Part shown: one piece after another, positions 8,486-17,914 of the stretch | Layout of the letters: each line of letters begins with the position of its first letter | How positions within the stretch are numbered: position 1 is the first letter of the stretch | Assembly: GCF_018866345.1 (NCBI RefSeq) | Contig: NZ_CP076443.1 | Span: forward strand, 81,001 to 145,000 | From: Gemella sp. zg-570 | GTDB lineage: Bacteria > Bacillota > Bacilli > Staphylococcales > Gemellaceae | DNA: 64,000 nt | Reading direction: 5' to 3' | Program-made: the position numbers and the translations under genes | Notes under the pieces: model-generated | What the model saw: the letters and a program-made list of their open reading frames with translations, nothing else | The model's database searches: none | Told to the model about the DNA's origin: nothing

Positions 8486-9703
8486 ATGAAAAATAATTTT
8501 AATGATAATGACCTTCTTGATAATGATTTAAAAGTAAGAGCAGAAAAAAATAACAAAGCATCATATCAAGAGCTATTAGAAAAAATAAAGACTAAAGTCG
8601 AAGCAGAAGCTACAAAAGCTGTAATGGAAAAAAATGATTTTGAAGAAACACAAATTATTAACAGAGAAGAATTAAATAGGGCCTTAGGTCGAGCTAATGC
8701 AAAAGAAGAAGAGGTTATAAAATTTAATAATGAATTTGTGGCTAATGAAAGTGGTAATTTTTTAGAAAATAATGAAACTCCTGACCAAAGACCAAAACCA
8801 GTGGTGGAAGTTTTGGGCATAAAAAAACGTATCGGTATAAAAACAATAGTTGAAGATATAACATTTGATATGTATCCAGGAGAAATTATTGGTTTACTTG
8901 GCCCTAACGGAAGTGGAAAAACAACTATTATGCGTATGATGGTTGGGCTGACAAAAATTTCTAAGGGAGACATTTATTGTTTTGAAAAACCACTCGGTAT
9001 AGGAAAAACTAAGATGCTAGCAGAAGTTGGTTCGATGATAGAATCACCAGAATTTTATAACTACATGACAGGCTACGCCAACTTAAAACAAATCGCCCGA
9101 ATTTCGGGCAAGTCAATTTCAAAATCTCGCATTAAAGAATTATTAGAATTTGTCGGTTTAACAAAAGTTGCTCGCAAAAAAGTAAAAACATATTCTCTAG
9201 GTATGCGTCAACGTTTAGGTCTAGCCCAAGCCCTACTACACGACCCGAAAGTTTTAATTTTAGATGAACCGGTAAACGGACTTGACCCACAAGGTGTTCA
9301 AGAATTTCGTAATAAATTACGAGATATAGCTTCGACGGGAGTTTCTATTATCATCTCATCTCACCTGCTAGATGAAATCGAAAAAGTTTCTGACAGAATT
9401 ATAGTTTTAGAAAAAGGACGCATCATTGCAGACGACACACTAGAAAATATCTGTGGAGAAGAGGTAGAAAAAACTCTTATCACAACTTACGATGATGACA
9501 GGGCAGAAATCTTAGTTAGAGATGTAGATCTTGCTTATGAACGTAGCGAAGAAGGATTCGTATTTGAAAATATTTCTAAAGAAGACAAGGCTAGAGTAAT
9601 TTCATACTTGGTTGGAAATTATGTAGAAATTGATACCATTAAAGTAGTTAGAAAAACTTTAGAAGAAAGATTTTTAGAAATAACAGGAAAAGGAGGACGA
9701 TAA
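8486..9703 (+). CDS. ABC transporter ATP-binding protein with long acidic N-terminal extension
   Basis: 405 residues. The first ~105 are charged, predicted coil, and are not part of the ATPase. The domain that follows has GLLGPNGSGKTT (about 137-148), the signature YSLGMRQRLGLAQALL (about 238), VLILDEPVNGLDP (about 258) and the switch SSHLLDE. It is closest in style to BcrA/CcmA-type exporters of the ABC-2 class, which often give bacteriocin or antibiotic self-protection; the substrate here is unknown. The permease gene starts one base after its stop codon, so the pair is translated together. The N-terminal extension is unusual for the class. Confidence 0.88.
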   Translation: MKNNFNDNDLLDNDLKVRAEKNNKASYQELLEKIKTKVEAEATKAVMEKNDFEETQIINREELNRALGRANAKEEEVIKFNNEFVANESGNFLENNETPDQRPKPVVEVLGIKKRIGIKTIVEDITFDMYPGEIIGLLGPNGSGKTTIMRMMVGLTKISKGDIYCFEKPLGIGKTKMLAEVGSMIESPEFYNYMTGYANLKQIARISGKSISKSRIKELLEFVGLTKVARKKVKTYSLGMRQRLGLAQALLHDPKVLILDEPVNGLDPQGVQEFRNKLRDIASTGVSIIISSHLLDEIEKVSDRIIVLEKGRIIADDTLENICGEEVEKTLITTYDDDRAEILVRDVDLAYERSEEGFVFENISKEDKARVISYLVGNYVEIDTIKVVRKTLEERFLEITGKGGR

Positions 9704-9704
9704 T

Positions 9705-10526
9705 ATGAAATTATTTATTAATGAGTTTGCAAAAGATTATAAAAAAATTTCTACATACTTATATTTCTTAATTTCTTTTGCAATTTTGTTTATTGTTAAT
9801 TTTGCAAAAACTAGAGGCGACATTAGCCAAGTTCAAGGGTATCATCTTATTGTAGAACTTTTAAATGTTGTAACAAGTATAAGTTATATTTTTATTTTGA
9901 TAATGTTTGCTAATAATCTATCCCAAGAATATTCTCGTGGGACAATAAAATTCTTATATTCAAAACCAAAATCACGCTCTAGTATCTTAACGACCAAAAT
10001 ATTCTTAGCCATTTTTAATTATTTCTTATTTACACTTGTACTGGTTGCTTTTGATTTTATTTTAAAATATTTTGTCTTTTACAAGGGGAAAATAAATTTA
10101 CATACAGTCTTTACAGAAAAATTAGGTGAAGAAAACTTTAATAGAATAGTTTGGCAGCATCTAGGAATTATATTTTTAGCATCTCTAGTTACAGTACTAT
10201 TCTATATTTCTTTGGTTTTATTAATATGTGTACTATTTAAAACGCAAATTTTATCTCTAGTGGTTGTTTTGGTTATGGTTTTAGCTGGAGGGGCTATAAG
10301 TGGCTTATCTACATTAATTATACCAAAATTTGAATACATAAAATATATCTTTACTAATATTCAATCTCTTCCTAGTTATTATATAAGTTTTAACGGAAGA
10401 ACTATTATTGAAGAAGCATTTAAACTTAATGGTAGAAGTTTATTATTAATGGCATTAGCTTATACAGTATTTTTCACTCTAGTTTCATATATAGTGAATG
10501 CAAGAAGAGACATTACTTTAAGCTAA
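9705..10526 (+). CDS. ABC-2 type membrane permease
   Basis: 273 residues with about six hydrophobic segments, in the ABC-2 pattern: a short cytoplasmic start KLFINEFAKDYKKIS, then the NLSQEYSRGTIKFLYSKPKSRSSILTTKI region typical of these permeases between helices 2 and 3. It starts directly behind the ATPase gene (RBS GGAGG inside that gene's end). It should form the pore of that transporter. A regulator gene follows 22 bp downstream in the same operon. Confidence 0.85.
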   Translation: MKLFINEFAKDYKKISTYLYFLISFAILFIVNFAKTRGDISQVQGYHLIVELLNVVTSISYIFILIMFANNLSQEYSRGTIKFLYSKPKSRSSILTTKIFLAIFNYFLFTLVLVAFDFILKYFVFYKGKINLHTVFTEKLGEENFNRIVWQHLGIIFLASLVTVLFYISLVLLICVLFKTQILSLVVVLVMVLAGGAISGLSTLIIPKFEYIKYIFTNIQSLPSYYISFNGRTIIEEAFKLNGRSLLLMALAYTVFFTLVSYIVNARRDITLS

Positions 10527-10548
10527 AATACTACAAAGGAGTCTTATA

Positions 10549-11730
10549 TTGAAAACTACTTATAAAAAAATAAATAGAATAAAAGATATACTAGGAATAA
10601 ATGGTAATACTTTAGTAGCTAGCTATAATAATTTCGATAATGATATTAGTAAGATTTCTCTTGATAATAAAGATTTAGATACACAGATAATTAGATTTTT
10701 AAAGAAAAGTAAAGATGAAATAATAAGTGATTTAAAAAATAATAAATTTGTTAAGGTTAAAAGTTGTATGGGAATTTATACAATGTTTTTAGCCAGTGAG
10801 GAAAATGCAGAGGAATTTTTTATACTGTCTCCTTACTTAGAAAGTTATATTTCTGTTGAAGACTATCAGGAAATGTTAGCCAAACAAAATATTATTATAA
10901 CTGACGAAATTATTTCTATCTTGTTTTCTGTTGGCGTAATAACTAAGAAAAAATTTAATTATCTACTAGAATTAATATCTGAGCAAGAAGATATAGATTA
11001 CTTAAATGCTGTGGCAATTTATACGGATAATAGCGTAAAAAATTCTAAGAAAGTAACAAATAAAAAATACCATATTAGGGAATTACTGAATAATCGCGGA
11101 AAATTTAGCAAAGATATTTACGAGGCTGTCTATAATGGCGATGTAACGAAAATTGCTATGATTTACGACTTGAAGATTAAAGAAATTGGTCAAGCAGCAT
11201 TTGAATTGGGGTTTAGTAGAACTAAAGAACAAAGATATTTTTTAAATGACGTTTTGTATTCTGCCCTGTCGCAAAGTGAAGCAAATTCACTTGATGTAGA
11301 TGTTATGTGGATCAAGGTTAAAAACAAATTAGATAATGATGATTTCTCAGAAAATATTGTAAGAGGATATAGTATTTTAGTTGATAAGGAAAAATATAAG
11401 GACAAGCAACCGGTTGTCCGAAATTGCATAGCCTACATTAATGAACATATTCGTGAAAAAATAAACTTAGATAATATCAGTAGTGAATTAGATGTAAATA
11501 AGAGTTATCTATCATCAGTCTTTAATAGAGAAATGGGTTATAGTATAGTTGACTACATTCACGAAAAAAGAATTTCTAATGCCCAGTACCTATTAAAAAA
11601 TACAGATTTTTCAATATCAGAAATTGCAGATTATATAGGATATTTTGATACAAGTTATTTTATAAGAATATTCAAATCACTTGTAAAATCTACGCCACTA
11701 AAATATAGGGAAAATTCCAGATATTTATAA
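10549..11730 (+). CDS. AraC-type transcriptional regulator with uncharacterised N-terminal region
   Basis: Starts at TTG 10549 behind AAAGGAG. Of 393 residues, the last ~105 form a two-helix-turn-helix AraC domain: INLDNISSELDVNKSYLSSVFNREMG, then FSISEIADYIGYFDTSYFIRIFKSLVKSTPLKYR. I do not recognise the N-terminal ~270 residues and see no membrane segment or receiver domain there. The position at the end of the exporter operon suggests it may control it, but no operator can be pointed to. Confidence 0.82.
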   Translation: MKTTYKKINRIKDILGINGNTLVASYNNFDNDISKISLDNKDLDTQIIRFLKKSKDEIISDLKNNKFVKVKSCMGIYTMFLASEENAEEFFILSPYLESYISVEDYQEMLAKQNIIITDEIISILFSVGVITKKKFNYLLELISEQEDIDYLNAVAIYTDNSVKNSKKVTNKKYHIRELLNNRGKFSKDIYEAVYNGDVTKIAMIYDLKIKEIGQAAFELGFSRTKEQRYFLNDVLYSALSQSEANSLDVDVMWIKVKNKLDNDDFSENIVRGYSILVDKEKYKDKQPVVRNCIAYINEHIREKINLDNISSELDVNKSYLSSVFNREMGYSIVDYIHEKRISNAQYLLKNTDFSISEIADYIGYFDTSYFIRIFKSLVKSTPLKYRENSRYL

Positions 11731-11765
11731 TAAATTTAGTGAAATAGATAAATAAATATTAAAAA

Positions 11766-11799
11766 ATGCTATACTTTTTAAATAGTATAGCATTTTTTA
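11766..11799 (+). terminator. Terminator of the ABC exporter/AraC operon
   Basis: ATGCTATACT/AGTATAGCAT perfect 10-bp stem, followed by TTTTTT. Confidence 0.88.
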
Positions 11800-11835
11800 T
11801 GAAATTTTTTAGTAGGGAAAAAATAATTTTAATAA

Positions 11836-11864
11836 AAAGGCGACTATTTAGTCATCTTTTTTCT
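11836..11864 (-). terminator. Cassette terminator (minus-strand group)
   Basis: Imperfect copy of the GACGAC/GTCGTC hairpin that ends every cassette (here GGCGACTATTTAGTCATC), flanked by A- and T-runs. Confidence 0.65.
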
Positions 11865-11887
11865 GTTTATAGTCTACATACAGTTTT

Positions 11888-12142
11888 TTAATGATAAAAT
11901 TTAATGTTATGCTTAAAAAATATAAGCCCAAAATAGTTAATAAGATTTCCACTAAATATTTTTACTATAATAATTGAAAATATTATTGCCAATAATGTTA
12001 GTTTTATATTAGTAGTAGTTTTTATTTTTTTTGAATAATATTTTGAATAAAGTAATGATTTTAGTGTTATATAAAATATAATAAATAAAATTATAAAATT
12101 AAATATTCTATTGTTCTCTCCAATGACTGTATTTATAAGCAT
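11888..12142 (-). CDS. Small membrane protein, candidate partner of a decayed cassette
   Basis: 84 residues with two hydrophobic segments (FIILFIIFYITLKSLLY and LTLLAIIFSIIIVKIFSG). It follows, and overlaps, the C-terminal remnant of a toxin-like gene at 12108-12203 and precedes a cassette terminator. It thus sits where the short partner ORF sits in every other cassette. The start is uncertain: ATG 12142 has a weak GGAG upstream, and a later TTG is possible. Function unknown; an immunity role is inference from position. Confidence 0.45.
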   Translation of the reverse strand: MLINTVIGENNRIFNFIILFIIFYITLKSLLYSKYYSKKIKTTTNIKLTLLAIIFSIIIVKIFSGNLINYFGLIFFKHNIKFYH

Positions 12143-12203
12143 AATGATATTCTCCTGTGTGGTAACCTTGATATACTGTAGGTATCCAGTCTACTTTACA
12201 AGT
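12108..12203 (-). pseudogene. C-terminal remnant of a secreted cassette protein
   Basis: A frame of 31 codons without a start ends at TAG 12110-12108. It reads KVDWIPTVYQGYH then TGEYHYAYKYSHWREQ, an aromatic- and His-rich end like those of cassette proteins at 44782 and 51746. The rest of the gene is missing. The partner-like ORF 11888-12142 begins inside it. Confidence 0.4.
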
Positions 12204-12265
12204 TTAGATAGTCTAAGCAGTTTAAGTAATACTACTTATGGTGAAGTAAATATTAATCAATTTTT

Positions 12266-12445
12266 TTATTTTTTCCTTTTTTTAATTATACTAAAAATTA
12301 CAGGAGTAACTAAAATATTTATGATTAATAAGCTATGAGCTATTAAATTAGCATATTTATATGATGAGCTAAAGAAATAAATTGTAACTAAAATACATAT
12401 AATAATATTAAATAAAAATATCTTTTTTTCTGTATTATTTAACAT
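12266..12445 (-). CDS. Cassette partner: 59-aa membrane protein, translationally coupled
   Basis: The ATG at 12445-12443 lies inside the last codons of the secreted protein gene (GCATGTTAA), so ribosomes can restart there; this start is preferred to one six bases upstream. Two membrane helices are predicted (FLFNIIICILVTIYFF and AHSLLIINILVTPVIFSII), with a basic tail KKRKK. No known family is recognised. Coupling to the secreted protein suggests an immunity-like partner, which is inference. Confidence 0.6.
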   Translation of the reverse strand: MLNNTEKKIFLFNIIICILVTIYFFSSSYKYANLIAHSLLIINILVTPVIFSIIKKRKK

Positions 12446-13002
12446 GCCCAATTACCCGCTGCACCAATGATAGTTCCTACCGTTGCTCCAGTTATACCTA
12501 CCACCCAGCCTGCCGGACCAGCTCCAGCTAATATTCCAGCCCAAGTATATAAAGCAGTAGAAGCAACACTTAAACCAAACATAGCGTTAGAGCAAGCATT
12601 TCGAAATGTATAGATATTATTTATCATATTATTTTTAGATGTATTTCTAATTTCTTTTATAGTATTAGTCAAAGCTCCATCACCATTTTCTTTTATAAAA
12701 TGATCGTTTAAATTAGATATATATTGACTTATAATTATATCGTTTAATGGGCTATTTATTTCTTTAAGTCTTTGGTTAAGAGATGGATCATTAGTAAATT
12801 GAAATCTATATATACCTCTTTTCTTTTGTAACTTAATATAATCTTTAATTATTAACGCTTCCTCTATATCTTTATTAGATATTTTAATTTGTTGTTCCTC
12901 AGCCTTAGCCAGATTATCATAATTACTAACTAAAGCAGAGATTGGTGTGATAATTAAGCTAGATGCTAACACTGCACTAGCAAATTTTAATTTTCTACTC
13001 AT
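12439..13002 (-). CDS. Secreted cassette protein with Cys-flanked hydrophobic C-terminus
   Basis: 187 residues, ATG 13002 behind AGGGAGG. The signal peptide has a basic start, a core of VLASSLIITPISALV and a cleavage site AKA-E near residue 34. The middle (about 35-125) is identical over at least 70 residues to the copy at 54053-54604. The C-terminus (about 137-187) is hydrophobic and Gly-rich (TWAGILAGAGPAGWVVGITG), bracketed by Cys in NAC and a final WAC. That resembles pore-forming class II bacteriocins in style, but no family is recognised. A promoter block lies at 13010-13215 and a coupled partner ORF at 12266-12445. Confidence 0.7.
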   Translation of the reverse strand: MSRKLKFASAVLASSLIITPISALVSNYDNLAKAEEQQIKISNKDIEEALIIKDYIKLQKKRGIYRFQFTNDPSLNQRLKEINSPLNDIIISQYISNLNDHFIKENGDGALTNTIKEIRNTSKNNMINNIYTFRNACSNAMFGLSVASTALYTWAGILAGAGPAGWVVGITGATVGTIIGAAGNWAC

Positions 13003-13009
13003 TTTAATT

Positions 13010-13215
13010 GTCCTCCCTTGTTGATAAAATTTTAATTTTGAAATATTGTGATCACTTCTATTTACATTTTTATTATAACATATAAAAAGACAAAAAACAA
13101 GTATTATATTTAAAAAATATATGGTACAATAAGGAGTGTTGCGTTTGCAAAATAGTATAATTATAAAAAATAATTTTATTATTTTTTCTGTTTAGTAGTA
13201 AAATTTGAATTTGAA
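13010..13215 (-). promoter_or_regulatory. Type A cassette promoter block
   Basis: Minus-strand copy of the block shared by most cassettes: TTGC-AAAC-GCAA inverted repeat, extended -10 (TATAAT 13077-13072) and the palindrome GTGATCAC (13055-13048) just downstream of the expected transcript start. A 13-bp sequence AAAATTAAAATTT lies both upstream of the RBS and inside the signal-peptide codons. Confidence 0.7.
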
Positions 13216-13217
13216 AA

Positions 13218-13247
13218 ATAAAAAAAGACGACTATTTGTTGTCTTTT
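13218..13247 (-). terminator. Cassette terminator
   Basis: Hairpin GACGAC-TATTT-GTTGTC with A- and T-runs, after the partner ORF at 13263-13424. Confidence 0.75.
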
Positions 13248-13262
13248 TATTTATTTTTTATT

Positions 13263-13424
13263 TTAGTGTATAATTTTAATATATATATATATAATAGCTA
13301 CAATTATTATATGAAAAATCACTGTTATTAAATTTAATTCTTTTTTTAATATTATATAATATAATATTTCAATCGTTATTGATATTATACTTATTGAGAT
13401 ATAGTGTTTTAAAAAGTTACCCAT
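13263..13424 (-). CDS. Cassette partner: 53-aa hydrophobic protein
   Basis: The ATG at 13424 overlaps the last codons of the upstream secreted gene (AATAATGGGTAA). The 53 residues are almost entirely hydrophobic, with two helices (ISIISITIEILYYIIL and LITVIFHIIIVAIIYIYI) around a short KKELN turn. It is shorter than 60 codons and easily missed. No family is recognised; its place and coupling match the other partner ORFs. Confidence 0.5.
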   Translation of the reverse strand: MGNFLKHYISISIISITIEILYYIILKKELNLITVIFHIIIVAIIYIYIKIIH

Positions 13425-14147
13425 TATTTATGCAGTCCCAAGTTAATTTTCCATTTTTAAATAAAGTACAACCATATTCTTTACTTCCATAAGTTTCTAC
13501 TAATTTACCGAAAACAAAACTGCAAGCCCATCCCATTAAGGGACCAACAGCTGCTCCCCATCCTCCAGTTATTCCAGCTCCAATAACTCCACCAGCAACT
13601 GAAGCAGATATACAAGCAATTTTACTACTAAATAAACAAGCCCAACTAAAAGCTACTTCTTTTCCTGTAGACCTTTTATTTAATTTAAAATTTTTTTCTT
13701 TATTGTTATTATCTACTGAAATAGAGAATGAATTATCAAAATCTACACCATTCCAAGAATATAATTTAAAAGTTTTATCTTTATTTTTTTCTTCTGTTTG
13801 AGTTGAAACAAATTTTATTTCAGGTGTTTCATCTGTATAAAGATTGTAATAAGTGTTATCTTCCTCGCTAAAATAATTTATTATCGCTACTATTTTTTCA
13901 TCATCTACTATTTGGTATGCTGATAAAAATTTCATATTATTTAAATTTAGATATTTTTCTATATCTTTGAAATTTTTTAATTGTTGATAGTTATTAAATT
14001 CTTTTATTTTAGTATTTTCTACTTTAGCAGGGCAAATTGGGTTATCAGCCTTAGCCACATTATCATAATTACTAACTAAAGCAGAAATAGGTGTAACTAA
14101 TAGACTTGAAGCTAAGATTGCCGATAAAAATTTTTCTGTTTCCTCAT
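13417..14147 (-). pseudogene. Secreted cassette protein, frameshifted in the signal peptide
   Basis: ATG 14147-14145 follows GGAGG but runs into TAG after 11 codons. One extra A in the run of five A's (near 14131-14135, minus strand) would join it to a full signal peptide FLSAILASSLLVTPISALV...AKA, then a mature region to 13417. The downstream frame is intact for over 200 codons, so either the break is recent or the tract is a switch. The C-terminus is Gly-rich and hydrophobic (GGVIGAGITGGWGAAVGP) with five or six Cys residues (SWAC, IAC, GWAC, YGC, WDC). Function unknown. It may be read as a 213-residue CDS from an internal ATG at 14058, but that would lack a signal peptide. Confidence 0.65.
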
Positions 14148-14440
14148 TTTTATTGCCTCCTTTATTTTTTATTTAATATATTTATTTGCAAGAAAATATA
14201 TTTTAAAATTATTTTTTACTACTAAGATATATCTTGCACCTCAATCGTAGCATATAAAACAAGGAAAAAAAAGACTGAAAAACACGGCTATATTAATGAA
14301 AAACAAGCATCTGTTTAATTAAGATAAAAATATAAATAATACAGGAAAATTAACATCAGATTATAAAGTTTTCATGACTATTAAATTAAAGCAAAATTAT
14401 ATAGTAGACTTTTAAAATTAAACTGTATTAATTAAAAAAT
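14148..14440 (-). promoter_or_regulatory. Type B cassette promoter block
   Basis: About 290 bp that matches 46380-46678 in inverted orientation: a shared AATACAGTTTAATTTTAAAA start, then TCATGAAAACTTTATAATCT, and AGATATATCTTAGTAG close to the RBS. It differs from the type A block used by other cassettes. Confidence 0.6.
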
Positions 14441-14500
14441 TTTTTGATTTATATTTATAATTTAAAAAATTTTTATAAACAAATAAATATAAATGTTTTA

Positions 14501-14529
14501 TTGACATACAGGTTAAAATAATATACAAT
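14501..14529 (+). promoter_or_regulatory. rpsU promoter
   Basis: TTGACA 14501-14506, 17-bp spacer, TACAAT 14524-14529; about 100 bp of leader before rpsU. Confidence 0.75.
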
Positions 14530-14630
14530 ATTTAGGTGAATTATAAATTTTAATTCGTAGCTTATGTATTTATAACATAGGAAATTAACAATCAACTTAG
14601 ACTTTTTAAATTCGGAGGGAGGGAAGTCCA

Positions 14631-14804
14631 ATGTCAAAAACTGTAGTTCGTAAAAACGAAACACTAGAGGACGCTTTACGTCGTTTCAAGCGTGCTGTTT
14701 CTAAAAACGGTACAATTCAAGAAGTTCGTAAACGTGAGTTTTACGAAAAACCAAGTGTTCGCCGTAAGAAAAAATCAGAAGCGGCTAGAAAACGTAAATT
14801 CTAG
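14631..14804 (+). CDS. rpsU: 30S ribosomal protein S21
   Basis: 57 codons from ATG 14631, behind GGAGGGAGGG. The product [19 protein letters not shown] and the later [20 protein letters not shown] are the classic S21 sequence, with a basic C-terminus. S21 joins the 30S subunit platform and helps initiation. It is a single-gene unit here with its own promoter and a terminator at 14865-14902; codon use is the GC-richer kind seen in highly expressed genes. Confidence 0.97.
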   Translation: MSKTVVRKNETLEDALRRFKRAVSKNGTIQEVRKREFYEKPSVRRKKKSEAARKRKF

Positions 14805-14864
14805 TTATAAAACGCAAAATTTATTTTAGAAACTAAAATCTAAAGATTTCCCTCTTTTAGATTT

Positions 14865-14902
14865 AATAACCTTAGGAAATTTTCCTAGGGTTATTTTTAT
14901 TT
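14865..14902 (+). terminator. rpsU terminator
   Basis: TAACCTTAGGAAA / TTTCCTAGGGTTA stem followed by TTTTTATTTT. Confidence 0.85.
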
Positions 14903-14939
14903 TCTTCTTAAAATTTTTATTTAATAAAATATAATTAAA

Positions 14940-15007
14940 AATATTTTGTTCGTATTTTTAATAAAAAATAAATATTATTTTCTAAATGTATGTATTTATG
15001 TTATAAT
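14940..15007 (+). promoter_or_regulatory. purHD promoter region with possible PurR box
   Basis: A TATAAT lies near 15001-15007. At about 14941-14957 the minus strand reads ATACGAACAAAAT, similar to the CGAAC core of Firmicute PurBoxes. Only one half-site is seen, so this is weak. Confidence 0.3.
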
Positions 15008-15091
15008 AACCTTGTATAAAATATACAAAATATAATTTATAAACTTAAAAACAAACTTTTAAAATTTATATTTACTAGGAGAAAATTTATC

Positions 15092-16603
15092 ATGACAAAA
15101 AGACGTGCTTTACTTAGTGTATCGGATAAGAAAGGATTAATTGATTTTGCTAGAGGTTTAGTTGAGCAAAATTTTGAACTTGTTTCTACTGGCGGAACTT
15201 TTACCGTTCTTAAAGAAGCTGGGATTGAGGTAAAACAAGTATCAGATATTACAGGATTTCCAGAAATTATGGACGGGCGTGTAAAAACTTTGCACCCAGC
15301 AGTACATGGAGGTATCCTAGCTAATCGTAGTTTAAATCACCACTTAGACGCTATTAAAGAACATAATATTAAACCTATTGATTTAGTCTGTGTTAATCTT
15401 TATCCCTTTAAAGAAACTATTGCAAAAGCAGATTGTACAGAAGAGTTAGCTATTGAAAATATTGATATCGGCGGGGCAACCATGTTACGTTCAGCTGCGA
15501 AAAATTTTAAAGATGTTATTATTGCTGTTGACCCTGATGATTATTCGGTAATTTTAGAAAAAATTGCTAGTAAAAGTGATGATTATGACTATCGCAAATC
15601 TTTGGCTGTGAAAGTTTTTGACCACACTGCAAGTTATGATAGACAAATTGTAAATTATTTTGTTGATGATAATATTGAATTAAGCTACACAAATAAAAAA
15701 ACTTTACGCTACGGAGAAAATCCTCAGCAAAAAGCATATTTTTATAGCGACAAAAAGCCTGCTGCTAATACAATAGCAGGAGCTAAGCAGTTGCAAGGAA
15801 AAGAATTATCATATAATAATATTCGTGATGCAGATGCGGCCTTAGAGGTTGTAAAAGAATTTTCACATCCAGCAGTTGTAGCCGTTAAACACATGAATCC
15901 TTGTGGTGTTGGAGTTGGAGAAAATATTTATGAAGCCTACACTAATGCTTACAAGGCTGACCCAGTTTCTATTTTTGGTGGAATTGTTGCCCTTAACGAA
16001 GAAGTAAGCAAGGAAATAGCAGAAGAGATGGTAAAAATATTCTTAGAGGTAATTATTGCTCCTAGCTATTCTAAAGAAGCCTTAGAAGTTTTACAAGTTA
16101 AACCTAATTTACGACTTTTAGTGTGTGAAACTACAAAAACACAGGCTGATACCTTGCAATATGTTTCTGTTTCTGGGGGTTTACTAGCCCAAACAGTAGA
16201 TAGTTTAGGCCTAGCAGATGCAGAATTTAAGGTTGTAACAAAGAAAAAACCTAGTCTTGAAGAGGAAAAAGCATTTGAACTAGCTTGGAAAGTAGTAAAA
16301 CATGTAAAATCTAATGCCATTGTTTTGGCAACGAGTAAATCTACAATAGGTATCGGTACCGGTCAGATGAATAGGGTTGGTTCTGCAAAAATTGCCTTAG
16401 AAAAATTAGACGGGCAGGCTAATGTTGTTCTTGCTTCGGACGGATTTTTCCCTATGGGAGATACGGTAGAACTAGCAGCTAAATTTGGCATAGGTGCAAT
16501 TATTCAACCTGGTGGTTCTATTAAGGACCAAGATTCAATAGATGTAGCAAATAAAGAAAATATTGCTATGGTTACAACGGGCATAAGACATTTTAAACAT
16601 TAA
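15092..16603 (+). CDS. purH: Bifunctional AICAR transformylase / IMP cyclohydrolase
   Basis: 503 residues, full family length, RBS AGGAG before ATG 15092. The N-terminal MGS-like IMP cyclohydrolase part shows LISVSDK-type [27 protein letters not shown], and [13 protein letters not shown]. The C-terminal transformylase part has [23 protein letters not shown], and the end [19 protein letters not shown]. It carries out the last two steps of IMP synthesis. purD follows 72 bp downstream and is probably co-transcribed; no other pur genes are in the window. Confidence 0.96.
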   Translation: MTKRRALLSVSDKKGLIDFARGLVEQNFELVSTGGTFTVLKEAGIEVKQVSDITGFPEIMDGRVKTLHPAVHGGILANRSLNHHLDAIKEHNIKPIDLVCVNLYPFKETIAKADCTEELAIENIDIGGATMLRSAAKNFKDVIIAVDPDDYSVILEKIASKSDDYDYRKSLAVKVFDHTASYDRQIVNYFVDDNIELSYTNKKTLRYGENPQQKAYFYSDKKPAANTIAGAKQLQGKELSYNNIRDADAALEVVKEFSHPAVVAVKHMNPCGVGVGENIYEAYTNAYKADPVSIFGGIVALNEEVSKEIAEEMVKIFLEVIIAPSYSKEALEVLQVKPNLRLLVCETTKTQADTLQYVSVSGGLLAQTVDSLGLADAEFKVVTKKKPSLEEEKAFELAWKVVKHVKSNAIVLATSKSTIGIGTGQMNRVGSAKIALEKLDGQANVVLASDGFFPMGDTVELAAKFGIGAIIQPGGSIKDQDSIDVANKENIAMVTTGIRHFKH

Positions 16604-16675
16604 TATAGGAATTTATTATTAATTATTTAAAAATTATTATTTTAAAAATAAATTTTTTCCAAAAGGAGTTTGTGT

Positions 16676-17914
16676 ATGAAAGTATTGGTCATAGGACGTG
16701 GTGGACGTGAACACGCACTTTGTAGAAAAATAAAAAAAAGTAAAAAAGTTGCTGAGGTATTTGTTGCACCTGGTAATGACGGCATGAGAAATGATGCAAC
16801 ATTAATAGATATTACAGAATTAGATTTTGAAAAATTAAAAGATTTTGTAAAAAAAGAAAAAATTGATTGGCTTATAGTTGGTCCAGAAGAACCTTTGGTT
16901 AAGGGAATTTATGATGAATTAAGTCCGCTAGTTAAAGTTTTTGGTCCTGATAAGTACACGGCACAAATGGAAGGGTCTAAGTCTTTTGCTAAGGAAGTTA
17001 TGACAAGATTTAATGTACCCACAGCCGCCTATGAAGAATTTACAAATTTATCTTCTGCCTTAGACTATGCAAAAAATTCTAAGTATCCTCTAGTAATAAA
17101 AAAAGACGGTTTGGCAGCTGGTAAGGGTGTGGTAATAGCTAATAACTTTGATGAAGCAGAGGAATGTTTAAAAAATTTTTATGGTGAAGAGATTTCTTGC
17201 AAGATTGTTATAGAAGAATTTTTAGATGGAGAAGAATTTTCTTTGATGGCATTTGTTAATGGAGAGATAGTTATTCCTTTTGATGAGATTGCCCAAGACC
17301 ACAAAAGAGCCTATGATTTTGACAAGGGGGCTAATACTGGAGGTATGGGAGCATATAGTCCCGTTCCTCAAATTAGCAAGCAGGCTCGCAAGCAGGCTAT
17401 TGATGAAGTCTTACTTCCTGTGTGTAGGGGTCTTGCTAGTGAGGGAACTTCTTATCATGGTTTCTTGTATGCAGGACTAATTGCTAGCCAAGACGGTGTT
17501 AAAGTAATTGAATTTAATGCAAGATTGGGCGATCCAGAAGCACAAGTTTTACTTGAAAAAATGGATAGCGATATTATGGAAGTTATTGAAAAAATTTATA
17601 ACAATGAAGAAGTAAAATTAAAATGGTCAGACGATGCAGTGTGTGGCGTAGTTTTGGCAGCAGAAGGGTATCCAGCGTCTTATCTTAAAGGAATTGAACT
17701 AGAGAATTTTACTTTAAAGGATACTTGCTATGTAGCTGCCTTAGAAGAAAAAAATGGGACTTGGTTTTCAAATGGTGGCCGTGTTTTATTAGTTTGCGGA
17801 CGTGGTAAAGACATAAAAGAAGCCAAAGCAAATGCTTATAAGGAAATTGATAGCCTATCCTTAAGTCCAAAATTATTTTTTAGAAAGGATATAGGAGATA
17901 AGGCGATAAAATAA
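16676..17914 (+). CDS. purD: Phosphoribosylamine-glycine ligase (GAR synthetase)
   Basis: Start set at ATG 16676 with AAAGGAG seven bases upstream, giving 412 residues. The N-terminus KVLVIGRGGREHALC, ATP-grasp pieces PLVIKKDGLAAGKGVVIA, EEFLDGEEFSLMAF, and GGMGAYSPVP, and the end FNARLGDPEAQVLL are diagnostic. It joins glycine to phosphoribosylamine in de novo purine synthesis. It follows purH in the same direction, and a terminator lies 140 bp downstream. Confidence 0.96.
   Translation: MKVLVIGRGGREHALCRKIKKSKKVAEVFVAPGNDGMRNDATLIDITELDFEKLKDFVKKEKIDWLIVGPEEPLVKGIYDELSPLVKVFGPDKYTAQMEGSKSFAKEVMTRFNVPTAAYEEFTNLSSALDYAKNSKYPLVIKKDGLAAGKGVVIANNFDEAEECLKNFYGEEISCKIVIEEFLDGEEFSLMAFVNGEIVIPFDEIAQDHKRAYDFDKGANTGGMGAYSPVPQISKQARKQAIDEVLLPVCRGLASEGTSYHGFLYAGLIASQDGVKVIEFNARLGDPEAQVLLEKMDSDIMEVIEKIYNNEEVKLKWSDDAVCGVVLAAEGYPASYLKGIELENFTLKDTCYVAALEEKNGTWFSNGGRVLLVCGRGKDIKEAKANAYKEIDSLSLSPKLFFRKDIGDKAIK

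Noticed and set aside
12111..12338. 75-codon plus-strand ORF
   Set aside because: Lies antisense to the partner gene and the cassette remnant; no RBS.
14473..14664. 63-codon minus-strand ORF over the rpsU leader
   Set aside because: Antisense to the rpsU promoter and start, no RBS.
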